Shown here: one piece after another, positions 48,992 through 56,118 of the stretch
How the letters are laid out: the number at the start of each line of letters is the position of its first letter
How positions within the stretch are numbered: position 1 is the stretch's first letter
Assembly (NCBI GenBank): GCA_039934455.1
Contig: JBDTMF010000001.1
Span: forward strand, 15,205-79,204
Reading direction: 5' to 3'
Origin: DASQFQ01 sp039934455
GTDB lineage: Bacteria; Actinomycetota; Thermoleophilia; Solirubrobacterales; Solirubrobacteraceae
DNA length: 64,000 nucleotides
The notes under the pieces: model-generated
The model's input: the letters and a program-made list of their open reading frames with translations, nothing else
Database searches by the model: none
Told to the model about the DNA's origin: nothing
Program-made: the position numbers and the translations under genes

Positions 48992-49921
48992 TCAGTTGGA
49001 CGTCGTGGCGGATGCCAACTCAAGCGCCGCGCCCCAGAGGATGTCGCGGTCCGAGACCTCGACCTCCTGGAGGCCGAATGCGGCCAGCGTGCGGGTGAGG
49101 ACGACCACGCCCGCGACGATCGTCGGCGCCCGGTGAGGATCGAGCCCGGGCACCCGGCGGCGCTCCTTCAGCGGCAGCGCGGCGAGCCGCTCGAGCATCG
49201 CCTCGAGCGCCGGGAGCGAGAGCCGGTGGCCCTCGACGTCATCGGGCGCACGGCCGAGGTCGATGCCGGCGCACTGGGTCGCGGTGCCCGCGACCGCGAC
49301 CGCCGCGGTGACCCGCTCGCGCTCCGCCTCCGGCACCGCCTCGGCGAGCGCGGGGCCGGCATCGCCGCTGAGCGCCGCCAGCTCGTCGCGCGTGGGAGGG
49401 TCGGAGTGCAGGTGGCGCTCGGAGTGCCGGACGACGCCGACCTGGGTCGAGACGTGGAAGGCGACGTCGCCGCGCTCGCCGATCACGAGCTCGGTCGAGC
49501 CGCCGCCGATGTCGATCACGAGCAGGCGCTCTCCCGGCTCGGGCGTCCTCGCGGTGGTCGCGCCCAGGAACGTCAGCTGCGCCTCCTCGTCGCCGCTGAG
49601 GATGCGACCGGCGACCCCGGAGCGATCGCGCACCGCGGTCGCGAACTCGCCCCCGTTCGACGCGTCGCGCACGGCGGAGGTCATGACCGCGGTCGTCCTC
49701 GTCGCGCCGTGCTCGGCGATCGCGGCGGCGTACTCCTCGAGCACGGCGTACACGCGCTCGCGCGGCTCATCACCGAGCGCGCCGGTGGTCTCGACGCCCT
49801 CGCCCAGGCGCGTGACGACCGAGCGCCGCTCGACCTCGGTCACCGGTCCGCCGGAGCCGACGTCCGCGATGAGCAGGCGGGTCGAGTTCGAGCCGATGTC
49901 GACGACCGCGACGCGGGTCAA
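48992..49921 (-). CDS. ppx: Ppx/GppA exopolyphosphatase-type phosphatase
   Basis: 309 residues from TTG 49921, which overlaps the upstream stop as TTGA. Actin-like ATPase fold: VAVVDIGSNSTRLLIADVG (phosphate-1), ERRSVVTRLGEGVETTGALG, MTSAVRDASNGGEF, and VIDIGGGSTELVIGERGDVA (phosphate-2) with the catalytic Glu in LSGDEEAQLTF. Short one-module form of about 310 residues as in actinobacterial Ppx1/Ppx2. Degrades polyphosphate or pppGpp; the choice cannot be made from sequence. Confidence 0.88.
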   Translation of the reverse strand: MTRVAVVDIGSNSTRLLIADVGSGGPVTEVERRSVVTRLGEGVETTGALGDEPRERVYAVLEEYAAAIAEHGATRTTAVMTSAVRDASNGGEFATAVRDRSGVAGRILSGDEEAQLTFLGATTARTPEPGERLLVIDIGGGSTELVIGERGDVAFHVSTQVGVVRHSERHLHSDPPTRDELAALSGDAGPALAEAVPEAERERVTAAVAVAGTATQCAGIDLGRAPDDVEGHRLSLPALEAMLERLAALPLKERRRVPGLDPHRAPTIVAGVVVLTRTLAAFGLQEVEVSDRDILWGAALELASATTSN

Positions 49922-50841
49922 TTCGCCTGGTGCGGCATCGGCTCGCCGTCGAGCGCCGCCAGCAGGTTGTCCACGGCGATCTCGGTCATGCGATGGCGCG
50001 TGCGCACGGTGGCGGAGCCGACGTGCGGGACGACGAGCAGGTTCGGCGCCTGCAGCAGCGGGTGGTCGGCCGGCAGCGGCTCTGGCTCGGTGACGTCGAG
50101 CGCCGCGCCGGCGATCGCGCGCTCGTGCAGCGCCCGCTCGAGCGCGGCCGGGTCGACGATCGGGCCCCGCGCCGTGTTGATCAAGCGCGCGGTCGGCTTC
50201 ATGCGCGCGAGCGCCTCGTCGTCGATGAGATGGCGCGTGTGGTTCGTGAGCGGACAGTGGATCGAGACGAAGTCCGAGCGCTCGAGCAGCTCGTCGAGCG
50301 GCACGCCGCCCGAGCGCGCGCTGTGCAGGACCTCCATGCCGAAGCCCTCGGCCCGCCGCGCGACCGCCTGCCCGATGCGCCCGAAGCCGATGATCCCGAG
50401 TGTCGCCCCGGTGACCTCCGCGCCGAGCGCGCGATCGGGCTCGAACGTGATCCACTGACCGTCGCGCACGTCGCGCTCGCCCTCCGCGAGCCGCCGCGCC
50501 AGCGCGAGCAGGAGCGCGAACGCGAGGTCGGCCGTGGCGTCGGTCAGGACGTCGGGGGTGTTGCCGACGGGAATGCCGCGCCTGGTCGCCGCGTCGAGGT
50601 CGACGTTGTCGGTGCCGACCGCGTAGTTGGAGATCGCCCGCAGCGCGGGCGCTGCCGCCAGCAGCTCCTCGTCGACGGTGTCGGTGAGCAGCGCCAGCAG
50701 CGCCTCGGCCCGCGCGGCGCGCTCGCGCAGCTCCTCCGCGGTCGGGGGCAGCCGGTGCGGCCAGACCTCCACGTCGTGGGCCTGCTCGAGCTTGTCGAGG
50801 GCGGGACCGGGGATCCGGCGGGTGACGAAACAGCGCGCCAT
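49918..50841 (-). CDS. D-isomer-specific 2-hydroxyacid dehydrogenase (glyoxylate/hydroxypyruvate reductase type)
   Basis: 307 residues. Rossmann NAD(P)-binding motif TLGIIGFGRIGQAVARRAEG, substrate-binding ISNYAVGTDNVDLDAATRRG, catalytic Arg in LINTARGPIVDPAAL, Glu in LDVTEPEPLPADHPLL, and His in VVPHVGSATVRTRHRM. These are the standard Arg-Glu-His triad of the family. Reduces glyoxylate, hydroxypyruvate or similar 2-oxoacids. Translationally coupled to ppx (TTGA). Confidence 0.87.
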   Translation of the reverse strand: MARCFVTRRIPGPALDKLEQAHDVEVWPHRLPPTAEELRERAARAEALLALLTDTVDEELLAAAPALRAISNYAVGTDNVDLDAATRRGIPVGNTPDVLTDATADLAFALLLALARRLAEGERDVRDGQWITFEPDRALGAEVTGATLGIIGFGRIGQAVARRAEGFGMEVLHSARSGGVPLDELLERSDFVSIHCPLTNHTRHLIDDEALARMKPTARLINTARGPIVDPAALERALHERAIAGAALDVTEPEPLPADHPLLQAPNLLVVPHVGSATVRTRHRMTEIAVDNLLAALDGEPMPHQAN

Positions 50842-50876
50842 TGCGAGCGCCGCATTGTGGTGGTTAGGGTTGCCGC

Positions 50877-51299
50877 ATGTCAGCCAGACTCACGCTCACG
50901 CTCCTCGTCGCCGGCCTGCTCCTCCTGCCGTCGTCCGCAGCCGCCGCCACCAAGCACGGCATCACGCCACTCGCGCCGAAGGCCGGCAAGTCCGTGCCCG
51001 CCGGTAAGAGGCCCACGTTCAAGCTCCGCGGGAAGGGCCCCGGGCAGGTGTGGGTCCACGTCTGCAAGTCCAGGAAGAAGGACAAGACGGGCCTGATCTG
51101 CACCAAGGAGGCGATCGGTCGCGCCCACAAGAAGGGCGGCGTGTTCAAGTTCAAGGCGCCGTTCTTCGACTTCCCGGCGTTCTGGCTCAACTCGCCCGGC
51201 ACCTACTACTGGCAGGCGCACCGCATCAGCTGCGAGGGCGACCTCTCCGACTGCCGCCAGGAGGGGCCGATCGTGAAGTTCAAGGTGGCCGGCGGCTGA
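50877..51299 (+). CDS. secreted hypothetical protein, possible Ig-like fold
   Basis: 140 residues; ATG 6 nt after TAGGGT (50865-50870), probably leaderless. Signal peptide SARLTLTLLVAGLLLLPSSA with AAA cleavage region. The mature part is Lys-rich with four Cys (VHVCKSRKK, LICTKEA, ISCEGDLSDCRQ) and beta-type segments (RPTFKLRGKGPGQVWVHVC; GTYYWQAHRI) resembling a small Ig/fibronectin-like domain. No family named. Confidence 0.6.
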   Translation: MSARLTLTLLVAGLLLLPSSAAAATKHGITPLAPKAGKSVPAGKRPTFKLRGKGPGQVWVHVCKSRKKDKTGLICTKEAIGRAHKKGGVFKFKAPFFDFPAFWLNSPGTYYWQAHRISCEGDLSDCRQEGPIVKFKVAGG

Positions 51300-51303
51300 G
51301 CCG

Positions 51304-51655
51304 GTGACTCGCCGGCCCGTGCGCGTCGGCTGCGCGGGCCGGCAGTACCCGAGCTGGAGGGCGACCTTCTGCCCGCCGCGCCTACCGGCGCGGCGGTGGC
51401 TCGAGCACTACGCGACGCGGTTCGGCACCGTCGAAATCAACGCGACCTTCGACCGGCTCGCGAAGCCCTCGGCGGTCGACGGCTGAGTCCACCACACGCC
51501 GCACGACGTCGTCTTCGCGGTCAAGGCGAGCCGCTCCCTCACGCACACCAAGCGCCTGACGGACATGGACCGCGGGGTCGCGCGCTGCTACGAGTCGATC
51601 GCCCCGTGGCCGAGTCACCGAAGCTCGGGCCGGTCCTGTGCAAAAGCTCGTCGCG
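51304..51655 (+). pseudogene. truncated and interrupted DUF72 gene
   Basis: Frame from GTG 51304: VRVGCAGRQYPSWRATFCPP, RRWLEHYATRFGTVEINATF, DRLAKPSAVDG then TGA (51484-51486), continuing in frame as VHHTPHDVVFAVKASRSLTH and TKRLTDMDRGVARCYESI. DUF72 proteins normally have Trp where the stop lies. Near 51600 the reading shifts frame (AESPKLGPVLCKSS) and then homology ends just before the tRNA-fMet promoter; the C-terminal half of the family (usually about 240 residues) is absent. Nonsense, frameshift and truncation together mark a dead gene. Confidence 0.75.
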
Positions 51656-51659
51656 AGGG

Positions 51660-51687
51660 TTGAGAGCCCGGAGACCCTTGGTAAGAT
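51660..51687 (+). promoter_or_regulatory. promoter of tRNA-fMet
   Basis: TTGAGA (51660-51665), 16 bp, TAAGAT (51682-51687), ending 11 bp before the tRNA 5' end. Good sigma-A-type match at the right distance. Confidence 0.7.
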
Positions 51688-51698
51688 GCAAGGCACGC

Positions 51699-51772
<74 letters not shown>

Positions 51773-51776
51773 TCGG

Positions 51777-51801
51777 AAGCCCCCTCTCGCCAGGGGGCTT
51801 T
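51777..51801 (+). terminator. intrinsic terminator after tRNA-fMet
   Basis: AAGCCCCCT (51777-51785), 6-nt loop, AGGGGGCTT (51792-51800), then TTTCG: a 9-bp perfect stem starting 5 bp after the tRNA. Confidence 0.85.
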
Positions 51802-51934
51802 CGTGCTTAACGGGTCAGTGTTCGCCCCTGGCCCGTGCTACCAGCGCGCTACCAAGTTGCACCGCTGTCGTTCGAACCCGGTTCGGGCGATCGCTCGCCA
51901 AGCGGCCTTCAGCCCCGCCGTCGGTGTGGATGCC

Positions 51935-52051
51935 TCACGCGTGTCCGAGACGGACGGCGGGCAGGACGCGGTCAAGTGGCTTGGGCAGCCACCACGCCCA
52001 CTTGCCGAGCAGGCTCAGCATCACCGGGACCAGCAGCGCAAGTCCCGCGCG
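51935..52051 (-). pseudogene. C-terminal remnant of an MMPL-type transporter
   Basis: The last about 38 codons of a minus-strand frame (stop at 51935) read RAGLALLVPVMLSLLGKWAW and WLPKPLDRVLPAVRLGHA, the pattern that ends many actinobacterial MMPL/RND transporters (LVPA.M.LLG...WWLP..LDR.LP). Upstream in that frame there is no hydrophobic transporter sequence, only the antisense of the cupin gene region. I infer a truncated remnant. The stretches 51802-51934 and 52052-52109 hold nothing else I can name. Confidence 0.5.
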
Positions 52052-52109
52052 CCGGTGCTGCCCGCGGCCCACGCCGCCGCCTGACCACTTCAACCCAGGA
52101 GAGACCACC

Positions 52110-52514
52110 ATGCAGCTCACCCGAAACGCCCTCGAGACCACCCCCGGCCCGGGCGACTGGTTCACCGGCGCCGTGTTCATCGACACCGTCGCGACGCCCT
52201 CGCCTCCCTCGCGGGTGGGGGCCGCCAGCGTGCACTTCACGCCCGGCGCCCGCACCGCGTGGCACACCCATCCGTTCGGCCAGACGATCTACGTCACCGA
52301 GGGCGTCGGGCGCTGCCAGAAGCGCGGCGGGCCGGTCGAGGTCATCCGCCCCGGCGACCGTGTGTTCTTCGAGCCCGGCGAGGACCACTGGCACGGCGCC
52401 GCCCCGGACCGCTTCATGACCCACCTCGCGATGCAGGAGGCCGACGACTCGGGCAGCCCGGTCACGTGGGGCGAGCACGTCAGCGACGAGGAGTACGGGG
52501 CCGCCTCGGCCTGA
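52110..52514 (+). CDS. cupin-domain protein
   Basis: 134 residues from ATG 52110 with AGGAGA 5 nt upstream. Single-domain cupin: motif 1 ASVHFTPGARTAWHTHPFGQ and TIYVTEGVGR (metal ligands His-x-His and Glu-type position), motif 2 IRPGDRVFFEPGEDHWHGAA. The N-terminus RNALETTPGPGDWFTGAVF resembles the small cupins annotated as carboxymuconolactone-decarboxylase-associated or (R)-mandelonitrile-lyase-like; activity unassigned. Confidence 0.8.
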   Translation: MQLTRNALETTPGPGDWFTGAVFIDTVATPSPPSRVGAASVHFTPGARTAWHTHPFGQTIYVTEGVGRCQKRGGPVEVIRPGDRVFFEPGEDHWHGAAPDRFMTHLAMQEADDSGSPVTWGEHVSDEEYGAASA

Positions 52515-52543
52515 GCGGTCGATCCGGCGCGTAGCCTGGCGAC

Positions 52544-52825
52544 GTGCCCGACCCGTTCCGCGACGCTCGCTGGTACGCCCTGCGCCCGGCGGCGAACCGC
52601 AAGCCGAGCACCTACCGCTGCCCGCTGTGCGGGCGGCGTCTCCCCGCGCTGAGCGCGCACATGCTCGTCGTCCCCGAGGGGGACGCCTCGCGGCGCCGCC
52701 ACGCCCACTCAGCCTGCGTGATGCAGGCCCGGAGGGCCGGGCGGCTGCCGCTGCGCGAGGACGTCGAGCCGAGCCGGCCCGGGCTGCTCGCACGACTCGT
52801 CGGCCGATTGCGCCGGGGTGCGTGA
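52544..52825 (+). CDS. small zinc-finger-like hypothetical protein
   Basis: 93 residues, GTG start 6 nt after TAGCCT (52532-52537). One CxxC (YRCPLCGRRLPALSAHMLVV) and a downstream His/Cys pair (RRHAHSACVMQARRAG) could bind zinc. The C-terminus is Arg/Leu-rich. Part of a tight same-strand group with the LigD-PE-like gene 20 bp downstream. Confidence 0.55.
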   Translation: MPDPFRDARWYALRPAANRKPSTYRCPLCGRRLPALSAHMLVVPEGDASRRRHAHSACVMQARRAGRLPLREDVEPSRPGLLARLVGRLRRGA

Positions 52826-52845
52826 CCAGCGGCTACGCTCGCGCA

Positions 52846-53580
52846 ATGGCGTCCTCCGCCGGCAACCGGGCCCTCCGCGTGGTCGCAGGCGGGCGGATCG
52901 ACGCCGAGGCGGTGGTCGCCGAGGCCCGAGAGCTGGGTGTCATGGGCTGGGTGCGGCCGACGGGAGAGGTCCATGCCGAGGGGGCGCCCGGCGCGGTGGA
53001 GGCGCTGCTGGCGTTCATCGGCGACGGCGGTCCGGCCGAGCAGGCGCGCGTCGAGGGTCACGAGCAGTTCGCGATCCGCGGCGTGAGCGCCGGGGTGTTC
53101 GTCGTCCAGGAGCATCAGGCGACCGCCCACCACTACGACCTGCGCCTGGAGGTCGGCGGCGTGATGCGGTCATGGGCGGTGCCCAAGGGGCCGTCGCTCG
53201 ATCCCGCCGCCAAGCGCCTGGCCGTCGAGGTCGAGGATCACGGCCTGGGCCACAACGACTTCGAGGGCGCGCTCGGCGAGCGACGCGGTGGTGAGCGCAG
53301 TGGCGGCGTGATCGTGTGGGATCGCGGCACCTACGAGCAGGGCGGCCGCGTCGCCTGGCCGGAGGCGCTCGAGCGCGGCCACGGCGTCTTCGTCCTGCAC
53401 GGCGAGAAGCTGCGCGGCGGCTTCGCGCTCCAGCGCACGCGACCGGGCGCCAAGCCGCAATGGCTGCTGATCAAGCGCCGCGACGACGAGGCACGGTCAG
53501 GCTCGGACATCGTCGTCGAGCGGCCAGAGTCGGTCATGAGCGGCCGGACGCTGGTGGAGCTGCTCGGCTCTCCGCGGTGA
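52846..53580 (+). CDS. acylphosphatase-like domain fused to LigD-type 3'-phosphoesterase (PE) domain
   Basis: 244 residues, ATG 6 nt after TACGCT (52834-52839). The N-terminal about 75 residues follow an acylphosphatase pattern (LRVVAGGRIDAEAVVAEARE, LGVMGWVRPTGEVHAEGAPG, FIGDGGPAEQARVEGHE) but lack the catalytic Arg loop (GRVQGVGFR). Residues about 85-240 form a PE domain: FVVQEHQATAHHYDLRLEV with the metal His/Asp set, MRSWAVPKGPSLDP, VEVEDHGLGHNDFEGALG, and GGVIVWDRGTYE. LigD-PE heals 3' ends during bacterial end-joining. No ku or ligase gene is present here. Confidence 0.75.
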   Translation: MASSAGNRALRVVAGGRIDAEAVVAEARELGVMGWVRPTGEVHAEGAPGAVEALLAFIGDGGPAEQARVEGHEQFAIRGVSAGVFVVQEHQATAHHYDLRLEVGGVMRSWAVPKGPSLDPAAKRLAVEVEDHGLGHNDFEGALGERRGGERSGGVIVWDRGTYEQGGRVAWPEALERGHGVFVLHGEKLRGGFALQRTRPGAKPQWLLIKRRDDEARSGSDIVVERPESVMSGRTLVELLGSPR

Positions 53581-53710
53581 CCGCGAACGTGGTGTACCGC
53601 AGGGTGAAGCTGCCCCCGCCGCATCGATCACGGCGCCGATGCCCGCCGGCAGCTCCTCCAGCTCGGCCGGCGGGAGCCGGTTGTGGCCCTCGAAGTTCGG
53701 GAGATCGCGG
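53581..53710 (-). pseudogene. possible C-terminal remnant of an unknown protein downstream of arsM
   Basis: Immediately after the arsM stop one minus-strand frame reads DRDLPNFEGHNRLPPAELEE and LPAGIGAVIDAAG; a second frame then continues GGSFTLRYTTFAVTAESR. Together these resemble the end of an actinobacterial SAM-methyltransferase, as I remember it, with a frameshift near 53630. No start or complete domain exists. Weak evidence. Confidence 0.3.
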
Positions 53711-54484
53711 TCAGCCTCCGGCGGCGCGGGCGCGGATGATGGCCGAGCCGGCGTGCGCGTGCACGCGGTGGGTCGGACGGATCTCGACGTCGACCAGGCC
53801 CGCCGCGGCCAGCGCGGCGCGGAACTCGGCTTCGGTCAGCGCGCCGGCGATGCAGCCGGTCCACTCCTGCATGTCGGAGCGGGTGTCGTCGTCCATGTCG
53901 TCGTCGGCGATGACATCGGAGACGGCGAACCGCCCGCCCGGCTTCAGCACGCGCGCGGCCTCGGCGAGCACGACGCGCTTGTCGGCGGCGAGGTTGATCA
54001 CGCAGTTGGAGATCACGACGTCGACCGACGCGTCAGGGAGCGGAATGTCCTCGAGATAGCCCTTGAGGAACTCGGCGTTCTCGACGCCGGCCGCGGCGGC
54101 GGTGGCGCGGGCGAGCGCGAGCATCTCGTCGGTCATGTCGAGGCCGATCGCGCGGCCGCCGGGGGCGACACGGCCCGCGCTGATGAGCACGTCGGCGCCG
54201 GCACCCGACCCGAGGTCGAGGACGGTCTCGCCCGGGCGCAGGTCGGCGACGGCGGTCGGGACGCCGCAGCCGAGCGACGCCGCGACCGCCGCCTGGGGCG
54301 CGTCGCCCGCCTCGGCGCCGTAGAGCGCGGAGCCGAACTCCTCGGTGGAGATGTCAGCCTGTCCGCAGCACGAGCGCTCGGGCTCGGACCCGCAGCAACC
54401 ACCGCCCTCGCTCGCCTTTCGGGCGGCGGCGGCGTAGCGCTCGCGGACGGTCTCGCGGATGTCGGACGAGGTCACTTCAGCCAT
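53711..54484 (-). CDS. arsM: arsenite methyltransferase
   Basis: 257 residues from ATG 54484, overlapping the arsR end by 13 bp. ArsM marks: Cys-rich N-terminal part (GGGCCGSEPERSCCGQ), LGCGVPTAVADLRPGETVLD with the SAM loop LDLGSGAGADVL, DMTDEMLALARATAA, the arsenic-binding Cys in VDVVISNCVINLAADKRVVL and in MQEWTGCIAGALTEAEF. Converts As(III) to methylated arsenicals with SAM. Co-transcribed with arsR. Confidence 0.9.
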   Translation of the reverse strand: MAEVTSSDIRETVRERYAAAARKASEGGGCCGSEPERSCCGQADISTEEFGSALYGAEAGDAPQAAVAASLGCGVPTAVADLRPGETVLDLGSGAGADVLISAGRVAPGGRAIGLDMTDEMLALARATAAAAGVENAEFLKGYLEDIPLPDASVDVVISNCVINLAADKRVVLAEAARVLKPGGRFAVSDVIADDDMDDDTRSDMQEWTGCIAGALTEAEFRAALAAAGLVDVEIRPTHRVHAHAGSAIIRARAAGG

Positions 54485-54825
54485 GCGGACAGCTCCTGGA
54501 ATGCGTCGGGAAGGACGTAGTAGTAGGCCCACAGGCCTTGGCGCTCGGAGTCGACGATGCCCGCCTCGCGCAGCTTCTTGAGGTGGTGCGACAGCGTGGA
54601 CTGCGAGAGGTCGAACAGCGGGACGAGCTCGCACACACAGACCTTGCCCGCGTGCTTGCGCAGGACGTCGACGAGCTGCAGCCGCACCGGGTCGCCGAGG
54701 GCCTTCGCGACGTCGGCCATCCGCACCGCCTGGCCGCGCGCGACGTCGGGGTAGACGACGGGCTCGCAACACGGCTCGCCGGCTGCGCGCTTCTGCTTGG
54801 GGGCAAGCTCCAGATCGATCGCCAT
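54472..54825 (-). CDS. arsR: ArsR/SmtB-family arsenic-responsive repressor
   Basis: 117 residues from ATG 54825; the promoter's -35 covers the alternative start at 54861, so 54825 is favoured. Winged helix with metal site: LGDPVRLQLVDVLRKHAGKV then CVCELVPLFDLSQSTLSHHL (CxC in the first helix, typical As(III) ligands) and KKLREAGIVDSERQGLWAYY. An extra CC pair lies near the N-terminus (AGEPCCEPVVYP). Represses its own arsR-arsM transcript and probably the divergent arsC. Confidence 0.92.
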   Translation of the reverse strand: MAIDLELAPKQKRAAGEPCCEPVVYPDVARGQAVRMADVAKALGDPVRLQLVDVLRKHAGKVCVCELVPLFDLSQSTLSHHLKKLREAGIVDSERQGLWAYYYVLPDAFQELSAWLK

Positions 54826-54871
54826 CGATCTATGTATATCGATTGAAGTGATGAACCTCAATGCGTATCAT
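54824..54871. promoter_or_regulatory. divergent ars promoters with ArsR operator
   Basis: Minus strand: TTGAGG (54856-54861), 17 bp, TATACA (54833-54838), predicted start about 54826, one base before the arsR ATG, so leaderless. Plus strand: TTGAAG (54843-54848), 17 bp, TATCAT (54866-54871), predicted start about 54878, two bases before the arsC GTG. An inverted repeat ATCGAT-N8-ATCGAT at 54824-54843 covers the arsR -10/start and touches the arsC -35. Confidence 0.75.
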
Positions 54872-54879
54872 CACGACGC

Positions 54880-55272
54880 GTGCCCGAAGTCCTCTTCGTC
54901 TGTGTCCACAACGCCGGCCGCAGCCAGATGGCCGCCGCCCTGCTCGACCATCACGCGCAGGGGCGCGTGACCGTCCGCTCCGCCGGCAGCGCGCCGGCCG
55001 AGCAGCTCAACCCGGACGTGCTCGCGGTGATGTCGGAGCTCGGCCTCGACCTCGCCGGGGAACGCCCCAAGCCGCTCGCGGCCGAGTCCGTCAGGGCCGC
55101 CGATGTCGTGATCACGATGGGCTGCGGCGACGCGTGCCCGATCTATCCGGGCAAGCGCTACGAGGACTGGGACCTCGACGACCCCGCCGAGGCCGACCTC
55201 GACGGCGTGCGGCGGATCCGCGACGACATCGACGGCCGCGTCCGGCGTCTCCTCGACGAGATGGCGGCCTGA
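54880..55272 (+). CDS. arsC: arsenate reductase, low-molecular-weight phosphatase type
   Basis: 130 residues, GTG start. The phosphatase loop VLFVCVHNAGRSQMAAALLD holds the nucleophile Cys and Arg (CX5R); the redox Cys pair lies in ITMGCGDACPIYPGKRYEDW; DWDLDDPAEADLDGVRRIRD supplies the general-acid Asp. Thioredoxin- or mycothiol-coupled type reducing As(V) to As(III), the ArsM substrate. Divergent from arsR-arsM. No arsenite efflux gene is beside it. Confidence 0.92.
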   Translation: MPEVLFVCVHNAGRSQMAAALLDHHAQGRVTVRSAGSAPAEQLNPDVLAVMSELGLDLAGERPKPLAAESVRAADVVITMGCGDACPIYPGKRYEDWDLDDPAEADLDGVRRIRDDIDGRVRRLLDEMAA

Positions 55273-55320
55273 CCGGGCCGCTGCTTCGACGCGAAGCGCC
55301 CGCGGCGGTATACATCGTGC

Positions 55321-56118
55321 ATGACTGCGCTCGAACGCAACAACGTCGTGGAGCACGGGCCGCAGGACGGGCGGCCGATGGTCTTCGCCCACGGCTTCGG
55401 CTGCGACCAGAACATGTGGCGGTTCGTGTGGCCGGAGTTCGCCGAGGACCACCGGGTGGTGCTCTTCGACCACGTCGGCGCGGGCGGCTCCGACGCGTCG
55501 GCCTTCGACCGCGACCGCTACGCGTCGCTGCACGGCTACGCCGGCGACGTGCTGGAGATCTGCCGCGAGCTCGACCTGACCGACGTCGTCTTCGTCGGCC
55601 ATTCGGTCAGCGCGATGATCGGTGTGCTGGCCGCCGCCGAGGAGCCCGAGCGCTTCGGGCGGCTGGTGCTGGTCGGGCCCTCACCGCGCTACATCGACGA
55701 CGGCGACTACGCCGGCGGCTTCTCGCGCGAGGACATCGAGGGCCTGCTCGAGTCGATGGACAGCAACTACCTGGGCTGGTCGGGCGCGATGGCGCCGGTG
55801 ATCATGGGCAACGCGGATCGGCCTGAGCTCGGCGAGGAGCTGACCAACAGCTTCTGCCGCGCCGACCCGGAGATCGCACGGCACTTCGCGCGGGTGGCGT
55901 TCATGTCCGACAACCGCGCCGACCTCGCGCGGGTGCGGACGCCGAGCCTCGTCCTGCAGTGCGCGGACGACGTGATCGCTCCCGACGTGGTGGGCGAGTA
56001 CGTCGACCGGGAGCTGCCCGACAGCCGGCTGGTGCGGCTCGCCGCCACCGGCCATTGCCCGAACCTGAGCGCGCCCGAGGAGACGGTCGGCGCGATCGAG
56101 GCCTTCCTGGCGGCGTGA
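55321..56118 (+). CDS. rsbQ: RsbQ-type alpha/beta hydrolase
   Basis: 265 residues. Start NNVVEHGPQDGRPMVFAHGF and GCDQNMWRFVWPEF are close to Bacillus RsbQ and plant KAI2/D14. Catalytic triad: Ser in FVGHSVSAMIG, Asp in LQCADDVIAPDVV, His in AATGHCPNLSAPEE. RsbQ is the required partner of the PAS-phosphatase RsbP in the energy-stress branch of sigma-B control. The stop overlaps the next gene as GTGA, which supports a working pair. Confidence 0.85.
   Translation: MTALERNNVVEHGPQDGRPMVFAHGFGCDQNMWRFVWPEFAEDHRVVLFDHVGAGGSDASAFDRDRYASLHGYAGDVLEICRELDLTDVVFVGHSVSAMIGVLAAAEEPERFGRLVLVGPSPRYIDDGDYAGGFSREDIEGLLESMDSNYLGWSGAMAPVIMGNADRPELGEELTNSFCRADPEIARHFARVAFMSDNRADLARVRTPSLVLQCADDVIAPDVVGEYVDRELPDSRLVRLAATGHCPNLSAPEETVGAIEAFLAA

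Noticed and set aside
51484..51486. UGA in the DUF72 frame as a selenocysteine codon
   Set aside because: The family has Trp here, and the gene also has a later frameshift and a missing C-terminus, so decay is the simpler reading.
54826..54861. ATG 54861 as the arsR start
   Set aside because: The predicted -35 and -10 of the arsR promoter lie between it and ATG 54825, so an mRNA from that promoter could not include it.
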